From Nepenthes gracilis (lineage: Eukaryota; Streptophyta; Magnoliopsida; Caryophyllales; Nepenthaceae): DNA of 64,000 bases. The notes beneath the pieces were generated by a model, which made no database searches, was not told the DNA's origin, and saw only the letters and a list, made by a program, of their open reading frames with translations. Shown piece after piece: positions 58,947 to 64,000 of the stretch. The stretch covers positions 868,001 to 932,000 of the forward strand of contig BSYO01000034.1 of assembly GCA_033239525.1 (NCBI GenBank), read 5' to 3'. How positions within the stretch are numbered: position 1 is the first letter of the stretch; the number at the start of each line of letters is the position of its first letter. Both the position numbers and the translations under genes were made by a program.

Positions 58947-59815
58947 TGTTGGGATCTTGAATCACTCCCGTGTGGAAAGTATTGTTTGCCATGCGCATAA
59001 ACGTGCACGATGATGTGGCCCGAAGAGGAATAAAGGCCGGAGTAGTCATACTTGGTTGAAGTAGAATAAAGGTTGAAGACTCTGATTGAAGGCTAAGGAC
59101 TCTGATTGTAGGAAGAGGACTCTAAGTGATGGTCAAAAACACTAACTGATGATTGAGGACGTTGACTCAAGGTTGAGAACTTTGGCTAACGACCGAGGAC
59201 TTTGCCTAAAGTTTGAGGACTTTCACCAACGAGCGAGGACATTGCCTGAAGATCGAGAATTTTGGTCAACAGCCGAGGACAACATGTCTGAAAAAGTTTA
59301 TCTATAACGTTTACGTAAACAACAAACTTTACAGAAAATAAAGCTGACTTTTAGAGTTGGTAGCCGATTTGTAAAGTAGGTCAAATGCTCTAAACAGAAA
59401 AATATTTTGTAGAGTTGGTGGCAGATTTTACTGTATACGTAACCATCTTTCAGAAGTATGTGGTCATCCGGTGCCTATATAATGTATGCTGAGCGATGGT
59501 GATACGAGATTGTGTGTGTGCAGAAGAGTAAAATAATGAGAAACATAAGGAAACGCTAAATTTTGCTCTTGTGTTTTGTTCTTAGTATGTTCTTTGCTCT
59601 CCAAGGATTTGTATAACTAGTGGTTTTGTAATCAAAATTTATATAGTGAAATCTCTGTGGACTAAGTATCCCGTATTTTCTTCCTCTTATTCAGAAGAGG
59701 ATTTTTATGTAAAACTGTATGTTTCCAATTCTCTTATATTTCTCTATTGTGTGTATAAGTGTTTGTCACTTTTATTCTCTTGATTTTACTGACTGGCTGA
59801 TATCCTTTTCTTATA
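58947..59815 (+). mobile_element. solo LTR, copia-like, copy C
   Basis: Orthologous to 13554-14405. It has a perfect TATAT duplication (58942-58946, 59816-59820). Confidence 0.83.
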
Positions 59816-60067
59816 TATATTTTAGAGATTATCTATACTCGGTAAAATAATTTACAATATTATAAAATTTACTAATTTCCTACAGTTTTTGCTTTGTGTA
59901 TAATTTATTGCAATTTATGATACAAATAAAGAAAAAAATGAAAAATAGATAGGAAAAATAATCTAAGGACTTGACAGAGAAAAAATTGCATAGACAGAAC
60001 ATTTTAAAAAAAACATTCATTGATTTTATAGCAATATTTTTTAAAATAAAGAAACACTAATTGAGAC

Positions 60068-61080
60068 TGATGGGTACGCCTATAGTGAGTTGGCCCAAGA
60101 GTAAGAAATGGACCAAATCCATGAATACCCATATATATGTATGGATGGTCAACGTGTATCGTTGACCGGACGAAAGACAAATAAGACTGGCATAAGGATG
60201 GGCAACTAGCACAAGGAGACAGTCAACATTTCTATTGACCGGAAGTATTACAGTAGGCCGGCCCAAGAGCAAGCCTCATGTGGGCCAAGCCCAATTAACC
60301 CACGATCAGCAACGGTCTTCTTTCCTGATTTTATACTCTCCCAAAAGGCAATATCTATTATAACAGTTACCAGCAGATTCAGCACATATCATACAAGAAA
60401 AGTATCAAATTCTCTCTTTTATGTGCAGCAAACCCTAACAGTTATAAAATATAGAAAAAAAACAATCCACCGAAGGAGCCGTTACCGTCATTGAAGCCTC
60501 ATGCCAAGAAAGGAAGCTTGCCCACAGAGGTACAGAAATCAAGCATTCCCGCCTAAGGAATGATGCCCAGTATCTCGATTATAAAAGGCCATGGAGTCTC
60601 ACTCCAAGGTACACTTTCATCTCAACTAACAGATGTTCACCTTTCTGCTAAGAACCGTTCTCAGAAGCCTACACTCTCTCTCTTCTGCAAAGAACCACAA
60701 ATAAGCTCACATAGCGTTCTCAAAGCTCCTTCGCTTATAGGACGCTGCCTCACTTTCTCTGTCACTATGTTCCTTAGGAGCACGGTGCCAGAAACCAACG
60801 CTTCTCTTGAGCCACAGAAAGCCTTTTACGAGGAGAGCAAACCCTCGTCACAAACACTCTCTACGTTTCTTGCTATTTATCGTTTTTGCCTTAACCTTCT
60901 TGATTCTTCGAAGGTTGTTTACTGCTTGAGCATCGTAGTGTTTTCAGTGAGACAACCTTACGTCGTCACCTGACCTCTTGTTTGTTGTAGTGGTGTGCTT
61001 GATCTAGACTCGATGAACGGAGTCGGAGTCAACAATCGATTTGACCGTATCTATTCCAAACTTGGATCCAGAACACATCA
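60068..61080 (+). mobile_element. 1.0-kb solo LTR, unit C only
   Basis: Starts TGATGGGTACGCC, ends AACACATCA and is flanked by a perfect GAGAC duplication (60063-60067, 61081-61085). Unit B shows the empty site at 38543-38547. A TATA box ATTATAAAAGG lies at 60578-60588. Four W-box cores lie near 60147, 60162, 60222 and 60235. Open frames across its R/U5 region (60560-60973) are not considered genes. Confidence 0.88.
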
Positions 61081-61152
61081 GAGACAATATTTTTTATATA
61101 ATATTTGTAGTACTCATATTAAAAAAAAACAACATCATGAAAAATATAACCA

Positions 61153-61153
<1 letters not shown>

Positions 61154-61185
<32 letters not shown>
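61154..61185. repeat. (AT)n microsatellite next to gene C 3' end
   Basis: About 15 AT units inside a short segment (about 61132-61207) that separates gene C from the ancestral 3' sequence and changes its C-terminus. Confidence 0.88.
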
Positions 61186-61187
<2 letters not shown>

Positions 61188-61202
61188 TACTAATTTGTTA
61201 CA

Positions 61203-62042
61203 TCACACGGGAGCGCTGGAATCGCGAAGAAGCTCCTCCACAAGTGTTCTCCCAATATTGTAGCAAACGTAGGCACCAATCGCCAGAGCCTTGACTTCTT
61301 TGTCCGAGAAAACCAGAGCCTCAAGTTCATCTCCTGAGAAAACCTTGGCTTCATAGTAATCTCGAGGATCATGGCTGCCATCTGAATCGGCTGGTTCATC
61401 GGAGATGCCGACTTCCTTTGCCATGTCGACTTTCTTTGCCACAGCTTTTGTATCACCATTAAGAAGGCTCGGCTCTTTACGAATACGCGCGGCCAAATGG
61501 GACAACTCCACCGCTGTTTTGCAGACCAGCGGACTAAGAGGAGAAGGTATTCCACGGGAGAGTTTCCAATCAACATCGACACCCACGAAGCAGATTTTCT
61601 CGTCAGCCAGAAGCCTCCTCAGATTATCTGGAATTTCATCCACATGCTTCAACTGAACGACTAGGCAATAATCATCGATGCAGAGCACTAGCAGTGAATT
61701 GGTGGAGCGGCCACCGCGTCCATTCTTACTTGAGTGCAAATCCAGGCCGACGACGGGCGATTCCTTCGCAAGCTTGGGTATCAAGCCATTATCGATACAA
61801 GAGCTTACTGAAACTGCAGAATCACATACAACAACTCTCACAGTTTTATTAGCAATTTTAATGTCGTACTGGCCCATTTTCAATAAGATGGACAGGGGTA
61901 TCATCCTCTCTGTAGTTTTACGTCGGAGTTGCAGTGATATGAAAGACGAATTGCCTTGTCGGGTGATATTTATACCCAAGAATAGAACTTTAACATGTAT
62001 CCTTTCTTTTCGTTTGGTTTTCCCAAAGGAGAGGACTTCCAT
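61203..62042 (-). CDS. Werner exonuclease-like protein, copy C
   Basis: 279 codons from the ATG at 62040-62042. It has the same domain plan as copy A. Motif I reads VVGLDLHSSK (Glu missing), the middle block ICFVGVDVDWKL, and motif III reads ALAIGAYVCYNI with Gly in place of the metal-binding Asp. So activity is very unlikely if the family mechanism applies. It is open throughout. Relative to A and B it is 3 bases shorter near codons 14-20, arising from separate single-base losses that together restore the frame. The C-terminus ends SSAPV because an AT-rich segment replaces the sequence shared by A and B. Confidence 0.72.
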   Translation of the reverse strand: MEVLSFGKTKRKERIHVKVLFLGINITRQGNSSFISLQLRRKTTERMIPLSILLKMGQYDIKIANKTVRVVVCDSAVSVSSCIDNGLIPKLAKESPVVGLDLHSSKNGRGGRSTNSLLVLCIDDYCLVVQLKHVDEIPDNLRRLLADEKICFVGVDVDWKLSRGIPSPLSPLVCKTAVELSHLAARIRKEPSLLNGDTKAVAKKVDMAKEVGISDEPADSDGSHDPRDYYEAKVFSGDELEALVFSDKEVKALAIGAYVCYNIGRTLVEELLRDSSAPV

Positions 62043-62049
62043 GGATTCC

Positions 62050-62088
62050 TTACCCAACTGTGAAGGCTGGCACTTTTGTTGCTTTCAT
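62050..62088 (-). promoter_or_regulatory. conserved 12-codon upstream frame, gene C
   Basis: MKATKVPAFTVG then TAA, 7 bases before the main ATG. Its end contains TTGGGTAAGG, the best splice-donor-like version of the three. Confidence 0.4.
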
Positions 62089-62713
62089 TTTAAGGTTTCT
62101 CTTGATATTTTTAGGATACCGAAACGCAAAGATTAATTGATTACACTCTTTTTTTTTTTTCCTTTTTATAAACCTATGGACTTTTGATTCCTTTAAGAGT
62201 ATAATATTTAGAAAATAATTTCTAAAATAAATTTTATTCCAAAATTAAAATTTATCATTGTTTTCTATGTACTGAAAAATAAAAATGAAGCGCCTTAAGG
62301 TGGATGGTGGAATCACCAATCTTCTATGCAATGAACACATCAGTATTAGGGCTGCCTATACACTCCACTTTCACCTTTTCATACAATAATTTGTTAAGTT
62401 TGTATCACAAATTCGAATTAAAATAGGCCTATATAATCATAATTTATAAAAATTAAAATTCCAAATAAAAACAATATAACAACCAACAAATTCCAAACTC
62501 GGGCTGGACAAACAAATATTCACAAAATCTAATGTAACAACCATAAAAATACTAACCCGCATAAGATTTTATCGAATGACCATCCGAACAAAATAAGTGC
62601 AACCTGCTACACAATGTTATAATGGAGGAATAACCAACCACAAACAATCCAGGATATACAACCCAAACGAGGTTGTCAAGATACACACCTTGACAAGCTG
62701 CCCTTATAGAAGG
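62089..62713. other. 5' flank of gene C
   Basis: AT-rich, aligned with 15548-16162. It ends in GAAGG, the Tat target duplication. No clear promoter element is identified. Confidence 0.55.
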
Positions 62714-63563
62714 TAATGCATCTCGAGGACTAGAATTGCCATACAAATGAGGCCACCTTATTACTTGGGGGTCCGAACATAGACAGGTTAGGTTTTTGTA
62801 GCTCAAAATTTGGATTCTACAAGCCACAATAAAAATAAATGAGAGGTAAAAGGTATCTGGGATTTACTTTTCGGTATATTCTCCAATACTTAGGTTAGAA
62901 ATCTTTCCACTCGATTGAGAAAAATGTAAGAAAATGAGTTCAAGAATGTGAAGTTAATGGGGATGGGTGTTGTTATACTCGACTATTGGAGTGGTTTTGA
63001 ATTATACACCCGTTTGGCATAGTGTCTTAGAAAATGTGTACTCAACTAGTGGAGTGACTTAAGAAATGTGTACTCAGTTGATAGAGTGTCTTAGGAAATC
63101 TGCACTCGGTTGGTGGAGTAGCTAACTTTTGTTATGGTTTTCTGACTTAGTCGATTTCTTTCTTTCCTTTGTCTTAGTCGGTCCATCCCCGTTTTTCTGC
63201 AAGGGAGTGATGCATTTATAGTGAGAAGCGTCATTTGGTTGGTAGTCCCTTAAATCAATGTGTAGGTATGGTACCTTTTTTGTGATAAGGGATATTACTT
63301 GTATAATCGTCATATTCATTCAATAGTTGGGCCACCTGGCTTCTAGTTGTTGGGTTCGCCATAATTGCCACCTGAAGTAATTCATTTAGTGCTCCTTTAT
63401 GATCCTTCAGTGCTTGATGATTTGGGCTATAACTCATGGTTTATCCGTTGTGCCTTTTGTTGCTTGATCTTAGAAGTGTCTTCCATTAGGCAGTCTTTGT
63501 TAGGGCCTCTTATGCTTTCATGATTTGAGTTTTGGGTCAACTCGATTTCTGTCGTACCCACTA
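62714..63563 (-). repeat. 3' LTR of a further Tat element (copy D)
   Basis: 850 bp aligned with 16163-17014. The terminal dinucleotides have mutated (TA...TA instead of TG...CA). U3 holds the same 32-bp repeats. Confidence 0.86.
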
Positions 63564-64000
63564 CTTTACCCCCATGACAAAAAGTTTGAATGTCAACTCT
63601 CGGCATGTTACTAATAGGACACCAACTACAGATTCTTTACACACATTCCTTCCTCAAATATTTCACCCATTCGATGTCATGTTTGGTAGAATTTTATTCT
63701 CTGACATCAATGCCGAGATACATTATCTTCTCAAATTAAATGATCTTTGAGCACTCCTTGAGTTATAAATGGTAGAGCTCTATTTTCCTTATATCATAAA
63801 GCGTCATTTGTCTCGTCTGGTGCTAAGATTGCTTTGAGCTAGTATGGAACTTTTACTCCCATAGGCCAGACTTGGTGAGAGTTCTCCTCTAACTTTTGAA
63901 GTTAATATTCGAGGATACGCTTGAAAACTATCTTGGTTATTTTATTTTATATGGGATACTATCTTGATTTTTCTCTTTTATGTCTATCCCAAAACTAGGC
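63564..64000 (-). mobile_element. start of Tat copy D interior (runs off window)
   Basis: A polypurine tract (minus strand ATGGGGGTAAAG, 63564-63575) is followed by sequence matching 17015-17460 of copy B. The rest lies beyond the window. Confidence 0.82.

Noticed and set aside
60560..60973. 137-codon plus-strand frame
   Set aside because: It is in the R/U5 part of a solo LTR downstream of its TATA box, has no recognisable domain and no counterpart in units A or B.
61190..61582. 130-codon minus-strand frame overlapping gene C
   Set aside because: Out-of-frame shadow of gene C; the same shadow occurs in genes A and B.

Overview
This window looks like nuclear DNA of a flowering plant, most likely a eudicot. 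It is AT-rich and dominated by nested LTR retrotransposons and solo LTRs of plant type. It carries scrambled pieces of plastid genes (psbI, ycf1, ycf4, ycf2, petB). The only clear host genes are three intronless copies of an RNase H-like 3'-5' exonuclease-domain (Werner exonuclease-like) gene. No species can be named from the sequence alone.

The layout is a tandem array. The basic unit, read left to right, is: a degenerate Ty3/gypsy element of the Tat type on the minus strand; AT-rich spacer; a solo LTR on the plus strand; the exonuclease-like gene on the minus strand; about 0.6 kb of gene 5' flank; then the 3' LTR of the next Tat element. Unit A runs from 1 to about 16162 and its Tat element is cut by the window edge. 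Unit B runs from 16163 to about 39780, followed by a truncated piece of a further unit (39780-40155). Unit C runs from 40156 to about 62713, and the 3' LTR of the next Tat element fills the right end. The flank GAAGG left of the 3' LTRs and AAAGG right of the one complete 5' LTR suggest that one ancestral Tat insertion was copied along with the gene.

Units A and B share features that C lacks: a plastid-DNA mosaic breaking the Tat 5' LTR, a half element of a second Tat-like family (TE2) ending in a complete LTR, and a poly(A)-tailed retroposon with a 17-bp target duplication. C is therefore the more distant copy. Later insertions are unit-specific. B has a 3.4-kb solo LTR (31601-35032, duplication ACACC). 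C has a 7.3-kb chromovirus with both LTRs (46249-53574, TACAC/TACGC) and a 1.0-kb solo LTR (60068-61080, GAGAC).

The three host gene copies differ. A is open for 295 codons and C for 279. B has a 4-bp insertion in its 5' part but remains open from an internal Met. All lack the Glu of exonuclease motif I, and C also lacks the motif III Asp, so catalysis is doubtful. No retrotransposon here looks autonomous: the reverse transcriptase active site reads YVDG, YVDD and YVND in copies A, B and C, and all gag-pol frames are broken.

I found no operon, CRISPR, phage, tRNA or rRNA content and no convincing new biological system. The observations most worth checking are the plastid mosaic at a repaired breakpoint, the W-box-rich U3 regions shared by separate LTR families, and the stepwise decay of the tandem exonuclease-like genes.
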